From: Aspidiotus rigidus
Lineage: Eukaryota; Arthropoda; Insecta; Hemiptera; Diaspididae
Direction of reading: 5' to 3'
NCBI GenBank assembly: GCA_035079385.1
Contig: JAVHKY010000003.1
Coordinates: 22,459,501 to 22,523,500 of the forward strand
DNA: 64,000 nt
The position numbers were made by a program, and so were the translations under genes. Shown here one piece after another: positions 21,660 to 34,799 of this stretch (the stretch's first letter is position 1; every line of letters starts with the position of its first letter). Under the pieces are notes generated by a model that was not told the DNA's origin, did not search any database, and saw nothing but the letters and a program-made list of their open reading frames with translations.

Positions 21660-24035
21660 AAACTAAAATCTTTTTTACTCTTGCAACTAGATATTGACCT
21701 GGAATCGACGAGGCAAATGAGTTGAAATGGAGTAGATATTCATCGAACCCATACCGACCTGAAATCTACGTCGACGTGAGGTCGATTTCAACAATGTATC
21801 GACTCAATCTCGACCAACACTTTCTCCCTGTAGTCGGTTTTTATCATGAGCCTTCCCATGTAGGGACGCAAATCCAGGCGTTGTGGTAGTCGAATTTTTT
21901 CTAGTTCAAAAAGTAGCTCATAGCTCACCCCAATTGGACCTAGGAACAGGTTGAGGGACGGTGTTATATTATGTATAATGTATAGGTCGTCGCATCTTTC
22001 AATCATGGATCAGAGAAGGCGGGGTTTTGCGCTTTCAAAAATGAGAAATTGCATTTCTGCACCATTATTCTGTGTCAATTGGATGCCAATGTTCAATCAA
22101 TCCGACCTAATTATTCTGCTTCTTTTTACTACGAAGGATTCCTCATTCGCATACAAGACTACTGTAATCAACGACAGAAAATTACTCCAAGTGTGAGAGT
22201 TTTTGCGTTTAGAATACAGACAATACGTAAAGCCGTACAATAATTATGGACGTACGTCCACTACTATGTGATACTGTTTTCACTTTTGTAACATATATAT
22301 ACAGGTATATATATATAGACATTAGATACTATACGTATATGAAGTAGACGAGAACAAATTAACAGAGTTGAGATCGAATGCACCATCAAAGCCTTATAAA
22401 ATCGTAAACGAGTTGATAAGAAACTGGTTTGAGCGTTCGGTGGTAGAAAATTATCGTATCAGTCTTTAAACAGATTATATCATCACCGTCTGGAGTTCCT
22501 CTTTACCGTCACAGGTACAAACAAGACGGAATAAAATGAAATAAATTAACGTTGGCTATAAATTTAGACCCGTGTCGATGTTGTGTGATCGAAGCGACCG
22601 CCAATATGTACAGCAGTCCGATTTTACAGTTCACACCCACAGATGGCGCCACGATCTTTAAGGGCCACCCGCTACGGTCCCAAAATCGAGATGACTTTGT
22701 CTACGAAAATCTCCTTTTTCTTTATTTCTTATAATACCCTTTTTTATATTTATTTGCCCGCTTTCGTATTAATTTGATTCGTATTTTTAGTGTGACAATA
22801 TTGATATAATAAACTAGTATTACCTCCGTTTTCTCTGCTTCTCATTAAAAGCTAATTCAGATATGCTGTTTGCGATGTAAAATATGTATTTAAATTTAGT
22901 TTAATATATACTCGTATATTTTTTATCGGCCCAGTTATTGATGTTTGTACGCGTGATACTCACTGCATTTATCTAAACAAGTATGTGAGGCGTAATTTTC
23001 TGAAACATTACAAGATCCCGACTGAAACGTAGACCGGCCCGAAACCTGTTCGTACAGAAACGAAAATTTTCAACAGGGTACGCTCTTATCAAACTCCTTA
23101 ATTTGACACTTGTGCGCGAGAAAAAGGCTGTTTTCTGTTCTTTTGAATATTTTTTTACGCGTGTAAAATCCGTCGTCAATAAACGTAGCACCCTTTTCTA
23201 AAAGTCAACGGAATTGTAAAAATCTAAACTAGCTTGCGTTGATTTTTCTTAGTAACCAGTCGTCTAGGAGGTTTTTTCAAATCACGTCACAGACGTAGGT
23301 TTACATGAACCTAGTATTTAAAATTATGGAAGTATGTAACTTTTCGCCGTATTTTTATACTTCCAAATTCAACCTTACAGATAATTAACTTCGTTAAAAA
23401 AGAGAAGAAAAGTCTTTTTCGGTCGCCCGAAATCGACTTTAATCAAAATAACATCTTTACCTACTGATTACATTTCCGTGTCCGTGATTAATCAAGAGAT
23501 GTATCGAGTGGGGTTCACGTATTACTTACGCCAAAGCGGTGTTGTTCGCCAGGAAAGAGAAATGTTTAATTTTGAAAGAATCGTAGATCCGCTGATTTCT
23601 GTTGATAAAAAAAGAAGTCGATTTTTGATGTAAATTTTAGTCTTACAAAGAAATTAAAACCGAACAACAAGGAGAAGAGTTACCGTAAGGCATTTTGTCT
23701 AGGATTTTGTGCGTGTGTGTGTGTGTGTGTGTGTGCAGAGATGGTGCTTTTGCTAATTGTCCATTTATTTTGCGAAAAGACTTCTTTAGTTAGAAAAAAA
23801 TGAGAAATAATAAGTCCTTGTGCCCCTAGAATGTTGGAACTCATCTTTGACCTCGTGCCATTGGGAGCAATACCTTCCTCTTCTCCAAAAAGTCAGGTTG
23901 TATTCTATTGTATCTACTTAATATACTGGGACTATTATTGGAAAACTTCTGTACACAATGCGACAATTTTTTCTTGGTACACGTGAATGAAAACGCGTTC
24001 TTTACGTGCTTTGTGATAAGGTGCCAAGTCGCGTT
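21660..24035. other. non-coding stretch
   Basis: No gene supported. It contains TA-rich simple sequence near 22295-22325 and a GT microsatellite at 23713-23735. The short frame at 22552-22734 has no recognisable domain. Confidence 0.4.
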
Positions 24036-24037
24036 CT

Positions 24038-24471
24038 CAGGGTTGCCAGATGAGGAACGCTAAAATGTACCAAATGTCAGATTTTTTAGGACCAAAAAAA
24101 AAAAAAAAAAGGACCAAACACAATAAACCGACTCCGGAGCGTGATAAACCGGTTCCGGATCGCAATGAACCGGTTCTGGAACGCAATGAATCAGTTCCGG
24201 AACGCAATGAACCGGTTCCAGAACGCAATGGACCGGTACCGGGACGCAATTTCTCGGCTTTGGAGCGGAATGAAAACACTCCGGATGTTTTTCTGATTTA
24301 GAAAATGTTTTTTTTTTTTCGGAAAAAACATGTTTTTCTTAAAAAAAAAAAAAAAAAGTTTTTCTTGAAAAATTGAAAAAGGACCAGGAAAAGCCCGGGA
24401 AAATGGAAAGGACCAAGAAAATCCCAGTTTTTTTTCAAAATTATCAAAAAGGACCAAATCTGGCAACCCTG
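24038..24471. mobile_element. hAT-like MITE with CAGGGTTGCCAGAT termini
   Basis: CAGGGTTGCCAGAT at 24038 is matched by ATCTGGCAACCCTG ending at 24471, and AGGACCAAA words lie inside both ends. CAGGG termini are typical of hAT elements. An exact 8-bp target duplication could not be read. The inside holds a 21-bp minisatellite and long A and T runs. No transposase remains. Confidence 0.7.
24130..24276. repeat. 21-bp minisatellite, seven units
   Basis: Units begin at 24130, 24151, 24172, 24193, 24214, 24235 and 24256, with a consensus close to GGTTCCGGAACGCAATGAAC plus one C. The unit is itself partly palindromic (GGTTCCGGAAC). Because 21 is a multiple of three, open frames cross it on both strands. 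Confidence 0.9.
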
Positions 24472-24529
24472 CCTTCTGTTCTTGAGGGAGAAAAAATACG
24501 CAGGTTTTTCCCTGAAGTATAAAACGTGT

Positions 24530-24541
24530 TGCGCATGCGCA
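24530..24541. promoter_or_regulatory. palindromic NRF-1/Erect wing-type site
   Basis: TGCGCATGCGCA is a perfect match to the NRF-1 consensus. It sits in a locally GC-rich 200-bp patch (24530-24720) that contains ATATAAAG-like text and an ATG at about 24712. It could mark a promoter, but no convincing coding exon follows. Chance occurrence cannot be excluded. Confidence 0.3.
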
Positions 24542-24779
24542 TTGCGTAGGTACGCAGTGTGACATGTACTGTGTACAGCAAGCATACAAGAGCAATTAAC
24601 TCGCGTTGCATACTGGCGGCCCTCGCCACGGCTCGGCTAGAGTCGCTAAAGCGCCTATTCGCATATAAAGCGATCTGTAGTGGCGCTGTTGTCAATGTCG
24701 AGAAGGTGATCATGGCGTTTTTCACCATAAGACAGCACATTAATAAAATTGACTGTACCTTCTCAAAATATTATTTTTT

Positions 24780-25665
24780 CTGAAAAATGTATGGAACAAA
24801 AATTGCAGTCCTCTTAATTTCCTGTCGAGTGGGTATAATTTCAAATATCTCGGGTGAATTTTTCAAGATCATCACCTTTTCACCAAGCCTCTGCAAATGA
24901 CCGTCACAGAAAATGTAGAGAGTGCCTTCTTTGATTTTATTCGCAAATTCGGATATTGCTTACTTTGTTCTCTTGTAGTGTAATATAGGTACTATTTCTT
25001 CCATGTTCAGGTTGGTTGAATTTACACTTACAAAGTTACAACTAATACATTTGCCATAATTAACACAACTCTTTATTCATATGAACCTGAATTCGGACCG
25101 GGCAGCGCTAGCGTCTCGCAAAATTTTTTAATTTTGTAAAATCTCACAAAAATATTTTCATCTGAAAGAAAATTTTTCGCTCTTCAATTTTGTTCCTCAC
25201 AAGTACACGCCTAAATTCATTATTTTTGGAAAAATTGTAGAAAAACTGAAAAATCACCTTTAGTTTCAAGTCACAATCACCGTTCGCTCATCAGTATTTT
25301 ACACAGGCGACGCTAGCGAATCTACAATATGCCCGGTCCAAATGATGAAAATTCGTCACAGTTTTTTGTCTCGTTTGATGATGTCACCAATGATCTGTGA
25401 AGATGAGACACCGACGGAAAGAATATTGACACTGAAAGACAGAAAATTTGAAACAACAAATTTTTGCATGATTTTAGACTGAAGCTCGGAATATAGTCAC
25501 TATTGGGCTGAAATAAAAATAAGCAGGGAGAGTACAAATGATACAATATGACATAACATAATATAACTCTTCTGCTGATTTGATTTGTTATTATTCTCAG
25601 AGCAAAGTAGTGCGTGACGCTCGCTAACCCATTGTAATCGCTGTGCCGCCTCCTAATGAAAAACA
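24780..25665. other. non-coding stretch
   Basis: No gene supported. The minus frame 25322-25666 has no recognised domain. Confidence 0.4.
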
Positions 25666-25669
25666 AAGT

Positions 25670-26597
25670 TGAACGAGGAACGCAGGGAACCTGTTCTATG
25701 AGTCATATTGGATTTGGTGTTGAGAATTCAAGAACGCCTAGACCTAGATAAAGCTAGTATAAAGAAGGCCTAGACCTACTATAAGCGTAGTATAATATAG
25801 TTCGAGAGTCGAAATTTATCTCAAATCTCGAGCTGTATGATAGGAGGGGGACAGAATTTCGACTCTGGAGCTATACATATATGATGGGAGGGGGACAGAA
25901 AAACGACGGCTTCCTTAACGAAGTTAAGTGAGGAACGCAGGGAACCTGTTTTATGAGTCAAATGGGATTTGGTATTGAAAATTCAGGGAAACTTAGACCT
26001 AGATAAAGCTAGTATAAGCCTAGTGTAATATAGTTTGAGAGTCGAGCAATTTCAACTCTCCAGCTATATTGTGATAGCTGGAGAGTTGAAATTGCTCCAA
26101 GCCCCCTCCTATCATATATAGCTCGAGAGTCGAAATTTTTTCCAAGTCCCCCTCCCATCATATATAGCTCGAGAGTCGAAATTTTTTCTAAGTCCCCTCC
26201 TATCATATATAGCTCGAGAGTCCACATTTTTTCTAAGTTTCCCTCCTATCATATATAGCATGAGAGACGAAATTTTTCCAAGTTTTTCGCTGGACGGCGG
26301 ACACCGGACGGCGCACGGCAAATTTCTCAAAAACCTCCCCATAAAACAGGTTCCCTGTTAAAATTTCGACCTCCGAGCTATATATGATTTTGACACTTGA
26401 ACTATAAATGATGGGTGACTTAGAAAAATTTTGACTCTCGAGTTATTTATGATGGGAGGGGGACTTGGAAAAAATATATGGCCAAAGGGTCGAAATTTTT
26501 CTAAGTTTTTTTCCAAACGGTGCGGTGTACGGCGCATGGCGCACAGTAAACTTCTCAAAAAACCCCCGATAAAACAGGTTCCCTGTTAAAAACTTCT
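25670..26597. mobile_element. VNTR-bearing repeat family, block C
   Basis: The left end is a shortened form of end 1 (GTTGAACGAGGAACGCAGGG). A second end 1 (AAAACGACGGCTTCCTTAAC) lies near 25903. The body has CCTAGACCTAGATAAAGC, several 45-bp units in inverted orientation, and the GGACGGCGCACGGC block. It terminates as AACAGGTTCCCTGTTAAAAA near 26574-26593, the typical hairpin end 2. Confidence 0.75.
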
Positions 26598-26641
26598 ACT
26601 TACTCAAACGAAATTCGGACCCATTTCAAAACTTATGAATG

Positions 26642-26727
26642 ATTTTGAAAGAACTTTATTGGCTAAGGTCAATTTTATTCGTGATTATCATACGTGATGT
26701 TTTTAGCCAATAAAGTTCTTTCAAAAT
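26642..26727. repeat. perfect 25-bp stem-loop
   Basis: Positions 26642-26666 and 26703-26727 are perfect reverse complements around a 36-base loop. The arm contains AAGAACTTTATTGGCTAA. It may be a tiny MITE, or a hairpin in unique DNA just beyond VNTR block C. Confidence 0.85.
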
Positions 26728-26729
26728 TT

Positions 26730-29670
26730 ATATGTTCGCGTCACAGAAAGTTCTTTCTACAATTTTAAAGTAAGTTTCAGAAAACAGTTGGCCGTTGGGT
26801 GAGGTAAGTCATAGGTAGATTTGATCAGCCTTGATCAAGTCACGAGAGCAAGTAGAGGAGAAAGTAAGAAAGATTGAAGTCAAAATTCGTAGTGGTTTCT
26901 GAAATTGTGTTTCGAAAATATTATGAAAAATTGTAGAAGGTAATCAAGTGAAGAAAGGCCACTATAAGCTACAAGTATATACGTGTATTGTACGTAAATT
27001 TTAAGACTGCTAAATAATCCACTATTCATCCCGTTTATCAAATTCGGAAAGAAGTGGGTACCATAATTTACCACGTTCTGCGTTATAACATTCCTCACTT
27101 TTCACCTTCATTTTAAGAGGCACATTAAAATTTGATATTTTCAAATTCAACATATCTTTTTTCTGAAAATCAGCTTTACTCAAAAACGTGATTGGTTGCC
27201 AGTCGACTGATGCTAAGGATCCCCTCCCGATCTAATAATCAAAGTAAGAAAAAAATCGGGTGCTAGTCTACAAACATGATCAGTTATGCACTCAGAACGT
27301 TTATAATTAAGAAAACTCATTCAATAAACCTACAGTACAGTGTTATAGAGAGAATACACATATTATTTCATTAGTTTGGTCCAGCAGTAAATTTGTTTTG
27401 CCCAATGTCATTTTCATCTCCATATTTTCATTCGATCCTACAAACATTCCCATACTATAATCCTATGCAACACCTGTACTACTCTATGTACTCGTAGAAC
27501 ATAGTTTGCAGCCTTTCAATCATCGACCAGAAGACCCCATCTTGATGCACTGCACATTATATTATAATATGTAGTAATAGCGTTTCACACAAATTGTCCG
27601 TTAAAGCGAGTCTCGCGTGAATCTGGCGCAACATGAAAGAGTGCTGCATATATGTAAGTTGTGCGCGCTGAAAATTCGTGTTAAACAAATCGTTTCCTGA
27701 ACGTAAGAGAAATCTCACAAGAGTTAGCTGCCTTTGAAACGTGAATCGGGTACGATCTTATTATTATTCATATTTCAGCCGTCTTATCAACGTCAAATCA
27801 TCACAATAATCGGTGCAAGAAAACAATATATCACCTTACCCCAAACAAAAGTCAAAAGAACGGTACGAAAGGGATTAATTTTTTAATGCTGAAATTTCTA
27901 TTCAGACTTCAGACCAAGAGTGAGACACAGAGGTGGAGAGGAGGAGTGTGATTGGGAGAAAAGAAAAAAAAAAGACCATAAAGAGTGCCGCGAGTATTCG
28001 AAGAATGACATTACCGTACACAGTACACAGCAGCGAAAGAAATTCAAAGGGTATATTTTAATTGCGAACGATTTTATTTTCGGTTGGACGTGCATTTTCG
28101 TTTTAACTGATATATTAAAAACGTGTTTCCGGTTGATAACTTCTTAATGGAAATATTGCGTGGTAAAAAGAGAAAAATATATGTATGTGTGTGTGTATTA
28201 GGAGACTTTTGTTTGTTGTCCCTAGACAATGATTATTGAAAATATGTATTCCTGTAGTGATAATGATAATGAAAATTAGTTGAAAATGTGTGTTCGAATT
28301 GATTTGTAATCACGAATTCGAGTTCCATGCTGTCGATTTTCTTTTCTTTTTTGTGGCTCAAACGGTATTCGTGTTTTTCGAAATCATCGCGAACACAATT
28401 GCGTGAATTAGCGTGTCGTGTATCAATAAACGAAGAGTTAGGAGAAGTACCAAATATTGAAAGCACGAAATTCGTGTAATATTAGGCTGTGGCAATCGAT
28501 GTCTATTTGCCTTTTTTTTTTCTAGCTTTAGTTAGAATGTCGATGACCTATTCGGTCGCCTATACGTGACAATATCGAAGAATATCTTGACAATGCCACA
28601 GGTTTTCCCTTATTATACATCATTTCTCGTTTCGACGTTTAATGTTTCACACGTTGGCACGAATTGATGAAATGCAAAAAGTAGAATCGAGAAAAGTCGA
28701 GCTCACGAAACTTACGTATATACGTACGTATGGAGACAATGTCACTAGGCTGTCTTGAGCTCTCAAAAATTGAAATTTTCTAGCTGCCTATACAAATTTT
28801 TTTCCATTTTCAAACAATTTTGAATTCTGGTGAATACAGCTAGAAAAAATTTTGTGTGAAATTGTATATGAAACTTTCCCCCCACCCCCTGAATTTTCAG
28901 TTATCTCTCTTCAGTAATAGTCGGAGGGAGGTTGGGGGGTTTAGGCAGCATTCACTAATTACGTAAAGGCCTCAGGGAGATTGAAAAATCTCTACGAGAC
29001 CTTACTTAAGCCAAGCTTACGTATCCAAGTTTTTTACGAGTCATAATTATAGCAAAACTCATCTTCAGAAAGATGAAAAAAATCACGCATTCAGGAAGAG
29101 AGTTTTTTTTTTTCTTTCTTTAGAATTTTTTTGCAAAATTCTACATAAGAAAGAAGAGAAGGGTCCAAAATCTTATGTATCCTTGCATGGGGAGTTGGGG
29201 AGGCAAGAATAGGCAAAATCGTCCTTATGTGATCAATGGGTGGCTCCTTAGCTTCCCCTAAACCAGATCGCAAATTTGAATTATTTTATAGATGAAGTTG
29301 TAAAAAATTAGTTGACTATGGAGGGGAGCTAAAGCCCCACCAAAGTGGATGGTCCATTTCCGCTCTTTGAGTGACTTATATATTTAGATTAGGTTAGGTT
29401 TTTGCATAAATTCAGGAACTCCCTACTTATGATACACTAAAATCACATTGTTGAAGGGGCTGCGTCTTCTCCTTTTTGCCTTTGCAACGTCCATCTGTTC
29501 CCAGAGTTTTCTTGTCTTCATACGGTTTTTTATTTGTATAGTTTCGAATACTGCTTCAAAATGGTACTGTTCTTAAGATTGCAATGTTTGCCAAACAGTG
29601 ACTTGCCATCTTCATTACCGACACCATCATCCCAAACGAATTCACCACCACCACCCCAGGTACCAGTTAG
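26730..29670. other. non-coding stretch
   Basis: No gene supported; frames are short and unremarkable. An A-rich/GA patch near 27960 and a C-rich motif near 28880 are simple sequence. Confidence 0.4.
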
Positions 29671-29676
29671 CGGCGT

Positions 29677-29928
29677 CAGGGTGTCCCCTTGTCTGGAAAA
29701 TCTGGAAGTCAGGGAAAAGTCAGGGAATTTTGGGAATTTCACCCAAAGTCAGGGAATTTTTCGAGATTCGTCAAAAAAAGTTCGAGCTAAGAAGTTTTTC
29801 CTCTTTTTTTCCTCTTTTTTTTTTTTTTTTTTTCTCTCTGCTTTTCAGTGGAGATTATGGTCTGGAAAAACCTGAAAAGTCAGGGAAAATTCAGGGAATA
29901 TTATTTCAGAGAAAAAGTGGACACCCTG
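29677..29928. mobile_element. hAT-like MITE with CAGGGTGTCC termini
   Basis: CAGGGTGTCCCC at 29677 is matched by GTGGACACCCTG ending at 29928. The interior repeats AAGTCAGGGAA and CTGGAAAA words in near-symmetric arrangement around a poly-T run. No clean 8-bp target duplication was read. The short overlapping plus-strand frames here are not genes. Confidence 0.7.
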
Positions 29929-29929
29929 G

Positions 29930-32900
29930 GCGATCCTGAACTAAGAACAATGAAGAGGAGAGGGAAAAAATTGAGATAATGAAGCAGCTCGTGGCAACCA
30001 ACGACTTTTCTAAATGCGTGGTCAAGGGAGTTTTTCAGAGGAAACATCCAAGCAAAGAAGGGAACTCGTAACAGCATACGATCAGTATTCTAATTCTAAG
30101 TTTTGTTGTAATCTAACCTAGACAAATTTCTATGATCTATAGCCTGGACAAATTGTTTTTGGGCTATATAATCTAATGCCCCAACTCAGGTCGATGAAGT
30201 CATCAAAGTTGGACACGGACGTTTTCTGAGGATGTGCTCTCTTCAAACAAAACAGATAGCGAGTCGAGGCTGAAATAAGTTCATGAAATGCTGCTAGTCT
30301 ATCAAACACTCACGACTAGAAGGAGGAGAGTTGACTGTACAACGACTTGAGATCGAAGTTACCATCAAAATGTAGTCGAATAGAGTTGACATTAGAATTA
30401 GTTACTTATAGAAAATACGATTTCATGTCGACTTGATGTCGATATCTGCGTACGGTTTATGTCAGGTAAGAATTGTGGACTGCGAAATCAATTTGAGGTC
30501 GACTCAAAGTTTCTAAAAATATCTGTTTCAGTTTCTTTGCGTCTCGTTTTTTGTGATATACTGGCCGACGTAAAAGAAATTATTTTCAATATACCTACTT
30601 TTATTCGTTTGAAACTGTCACGCTGTACTATTGAAAAAAATTATATCCTCATACTAAGTTTTATCTCCTCTTTTCATAAATAATTTTAATCATTCTCAAG
30701 AATTTCTCGAGTCATTTCTCGAGTCAGTCTCAATTTCAAACGAATTGTAATTCATTTTATCGCGACATAAAACGAGGAGGGACTTCGAAAATTTATACAT
30801 AGGAAGTCCCCTAAGATAATAAAGTTTCTATCGCGTTTAAAAATTTGTTTACTACGGAAAATAGATAGCAGCGTTTCTTTCAGTTTATTTGTAATGTTTT
30901 CGTTCATTTAACTCGAATTTCGTAGCAGATTGATTTTTTCCTCGTCGTTGAATAATCGAGTCTAGCCATCGCCTAATAATCCTGAAATGAATGATGACGT
31001 TCGGCTTTCTATGAAAATCGAGAGTTTTCGGGATTTTATGACTTCCTTTCCTCGCTTTCTACCCTTGAAATCGAAAAAATATTTAGGGTCATAGACCAGC
31101 ACCCTCTCGTTTGCAGCAGACATCGGTCCTGTAATCCATTATTTCTTGGCCGATTCCCAGCTATTTCTTTAAATTTGGAAAACTGGCGTTGCTCGTTGTC
31201 AGCCTTTGTTTCCGAGTTCTTATCGCATAATTCGTGTGACTAATTTTCGGTTTCATTATGAGATATTGTGTACGTTCAGAGTACTACCGCCTACAACACT
31301 GAATTGCCAACCTCCAAAGCCGTCACTCCTATTCATCTTTTCTTGTACTTTCAATTTGTACTCGTGATGAAAAGTGTGGTTTTTAGCGTACTCCGCACGG
31401 CAGTTCAAAGAATTAAGGGGTAAAAACAATATCACGTTCGATTTGAATCAACAATAATTATCTTACTGGCTTTACGGCATTTTGACATCATCTACAAAGA
31501 ACTAAGATTCCGTTAACTAACTCGGACCTTATGATTAGGGCGTGTTGGATCGGCTCGTTAGGATGGGTGGTCTGTAGATATAGTCATTAAAGGACCACTG
31601 ACGGCGATATGCAGAGAGAAAGAAAGAGAGAAAAAAAGGAAGAAGAGAAAATAATAAAATAAGAATTTAAAACTCGAATAACCACGACATCTGTATTTAG
31701 CGAAGCCGCCCTTAATTTATCACATGGCTCAAGTGGCTGAAGTACAGAGAACTCGGTTGAAAATCAATAAATCTACCGAAATCTTCGGCGGACGTATGCT
31801 GCCTCTTGTGAATTCGCGATAATTCTCGTGCTCGTAATTTGTTGCAATTGTGTTGACAGATCGCGTGCTCGGGAAAATTGGGTAGAAAAATTTGTCGAGC
31901 TGTTAATGCGGACGAAAATTGTGTGGAATTCATTACAGTGACTTATATCGTTAATAAAAATGCCAAAATGAAGGTCTTTAAACTTTTTTTTTTCGAGCTT
32001 TCAGGTTAAATCTGAATTGGCGTAGAATTTACATAATACGTCGCCGAAGTATTTAAATGCACCTCGAAGTAAATTTCCGTTCGACTTCGAAAGAAAAATT
32101 TTCTGATCGAAACGAACAAATAGTAATGAAACTTATGACATAAATTTAGGTGTTCTTGCTGCTTCGTGAAAATTAGTCCTAGTTTTTGAAGGTCGTTCAA
32201 CTTCCAGCCACTTTTTCCCCCGTTGAACCAAATCGATCCTGGAACGACTCATCATTTTGACGGAAAATAAATCGAAATGTCGGATGAGCTCTGCCTAATT
32301 TTGACTTCGAAGAGACCAGAAACGATCAGAATTCAACCGCTAGTTTTGTTTTCTATTAACTTATTGTTGATTTCAAAATTGAGCGAACTTCTAGTGTCAA
32401 CTGAAAATCGACGTCGATGTTGAGTCCCGTTTTTAGTATTTTATATGCTTTTAAGATTGGAATCATTCTGGGGAAATTGTTGCGAAAATCGTCACAAAAA
32501 TTGTCACGAATATTGTCACAAGAACTGTCACAAAAAACCGTAACGAAACCTTGGAACTGCGATTTCTCTTGGAAAATTGTCAGAAAAAATGTCGCGAAAA
32601 ACTATAATAGTATACTATAGCTTTCATACAGCATACTAGCCTTCATTATGCCAGGCCTCCTCATGAGGATTACTCTACTTGGAAAATTATATATATAGTG
32701 AGTATGCTAAGCCTGTAATGAAAGCTGTAGGTACTTACTATAGTGATGGGCGGTTATCAACCGATTGACCGGTTGATTCTTGTGTAAAATTAACCTAAAT
32801 ACCAGTTTATTTTTGATTAACGGATTAACCAAAAAAGCGGTTAATACGAGTGCAAAAACTGGGTAAATGCCAAAATTTAAAATGTTTAAATTATCACTAC

Positions 32901-32985
32901 GACTCAGTATTAGATGTAATCGAATTGAGGTATTCTTAATTACGGATATTAGGACATTAAAGGTTTTCTCTCTTTTTTTTTTAGC
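29930..32985. other. non-coding stretch
   Basis: No gene supported. About 32433-32640 is the second copy of the old repeat seen near 14377-14540. About 32746-32850 (GTGATGGGCGGTTATCAACC and related GGTTAA words) resembles GGTTAACC-rich MITEs. A similar patch lies near 60300-60420. Confidence 0.4.
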
Positions 32986-32989
32986 GGGG

Positions 32990-34425
32990 AACCTGCGATC
33001 CCTTTTGTTGGGGGTATTTTCAGGAAATTTTCGTCTGCGGGCACGAGCGACCCGAAGTTGATGACGTCACGGAGAGGGGGGGGGGACTTACAAAATTTTG
33101 ACTCTCGAGCTACGTACGACAGGAGAGGGACGACTCTTGTGCTATGTATAGGAGGGGGATTTGGAAAAACACGACGGCTTCCTTAACGAAGTTGAACGAG
33201 GAACGCAGGGAACCTAATCGGTTTTGGTATTGAGAATGAAAGCAAGCCTGGATCTAATATAAAGCTAGTCTGAAGGAGTCCGAGACCGACTATAGAACTA
33301 GGACGTCATCTGTGACCTGGACCTATTTCAAAAGGGGACTTGAAAAAATTTCCACTCTCGAACCTAATGTGATAGGAGAGAGACTTGGAAAAATTTTGAC
33401 TCTCGAGGTATGTATGATAGGAAGAGGACTTAGAAAAATGTCGACTCTCGAACTATATATGATAGGAGAGACTTGAAAAAAATGATCCTCCAAGCTGTAA
33501 TATACAATAGGATTCGAAATTTTCTAAGTTTAAAAAGATTTCATCCTCCAAGCTATATACAATCGGAGTCGAAATTTTTCCAAATTTTTCGCCGGACGCA
33601 ACACGGCGCACGCCAAATCCCTCAACCCCCCCATAGAACAGGTTCCCTGTTACAATTATGACCCATAACCTCTATATTATGACATGAGGGGGACTTGGAA
33701 AAAAAAAACGACGGCTTCCTTAACGAAGTTAAACAAGGAATGCAGGGAACCTGTTTTATGAGTCAAATGGGATTTGGTATTGAAAATTCAAGGAAGCCTA
33801 GACCTAGATAAAGCTAGTATAAAGAAGGCCTAGACCTACTATAAGCCTAGTATAATATAGTTTGAGAGTCTAAATTTTTCTCGGATCTCCAAGCTATAAA
33901 TGATAGCTGGAGAGTTGAAATTGTTCCAAGTCCCTTTCATATCATGTATAGCTCGAGAGTCGAAATTTTTTCCAAGTCCCCCTCCTATCATATATAGCTC
34001 CAGAGTCGACATTTTTCTAAATTTTTCGCTGGACGGCGGACGGCGCACGGCAAATTTCTCAAAAAGCCCCCCATAAAACAGGTTTCCTGTTGAAATTTCG
34101 ACTGTAGCTCGAGAGTCGAAATTTTTCCAAGTCCCCCTCCTATCATATAATATGGCTCGAGAATCGAAATTTTTTCAAGTTTTCTCAAAAAGCCCGCCAT
34201 GAAACAGGTTCCCTGTTAAAATTTCGATTCCTAGGAGCCAGAATCTTTCTAAATTTTTCGCCGGACGGTGCACGGCGTAAATTTCGACTCTTGAGCTGTA
34301 TATTATAGGAGGGGAACGTGAAAAAATGTCGACACTTGAGCTAGGGACTTGGAAAAACGACGGCTTCTTTAACAAAGTTAAACGAGGAACTCAGGGAACC
34401 TGTTTTATGAGTCATATGGGATTTT
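32990..34425. mobile_element. VNTR-bearing repeat family, block D1
   Basis: It opens with a diverged end 2 (AGCGGGGAACCTGC). Forward end 1 copies lie near 33170, 33709 and 34355; inverted end 2 copies near 33640, 34074 and 34204. 45-bp units in various states of decay lie between. It is interrupted at 34426 by an unrelated MITE and resumes at about 34800: GGGATTT stops before the MITE and TGTATTGCGAATTCA continues after it, matching the family text ATTTGGTATTGAAAATTCA. Confidence 0.7.
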
Positions 34426-34799
34426 GGGGCGTCCGTAAATTACGCGAGGCGGATCCAGTCAAGTCTCACCAAAACTCACGTGAGGGAGAGAGGGAGGCCG
34501 ACAAATCTCACGTAATTTTTTTCTCACACAAGTACATTCTACAATATTGCTAAACTGGCTTAAAACCAATTTGTTTTTGAATAGCTATAAAATCTGATGG
34601 AGAAAATTACGTTTTTTAAATAGATAAACGCGATTAATCACAGATAAACGTATTTAAAGCAGAAATACACATTTCAGAAAATCTCACGCGTGATAAGAGG
34701 GGGAGGGAGGGGTCAAGGCAATCTCACAATATCTCACCAAGGGTGGAGGAGGGGTCGAAAAATCACAAAAACTGCCTCACGTAATTTATGGACGCCCCC
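34426..34799. mobile_element. MITE with GGGGCGTCC termini
   Basis: GGGGCGTCCGTAAATTACG at 34426 is matched by CGTAATTTATGGACGCCCC at the other end, about 20 bp of terminal inverted repeat. The interior holds repeated ATCTCAC words. It is inserted into a VNTR-family copy, and the host sequence reads through across the gap. The superfamily was not determined. Confidence 0.8.

Noticed and set aside
24559..24783. Candidate first coding exon near the NRF-1 site
   Set aside because: The frame beginning MAFFTIRQHINK stops quickly and shows no splice donor or homology.
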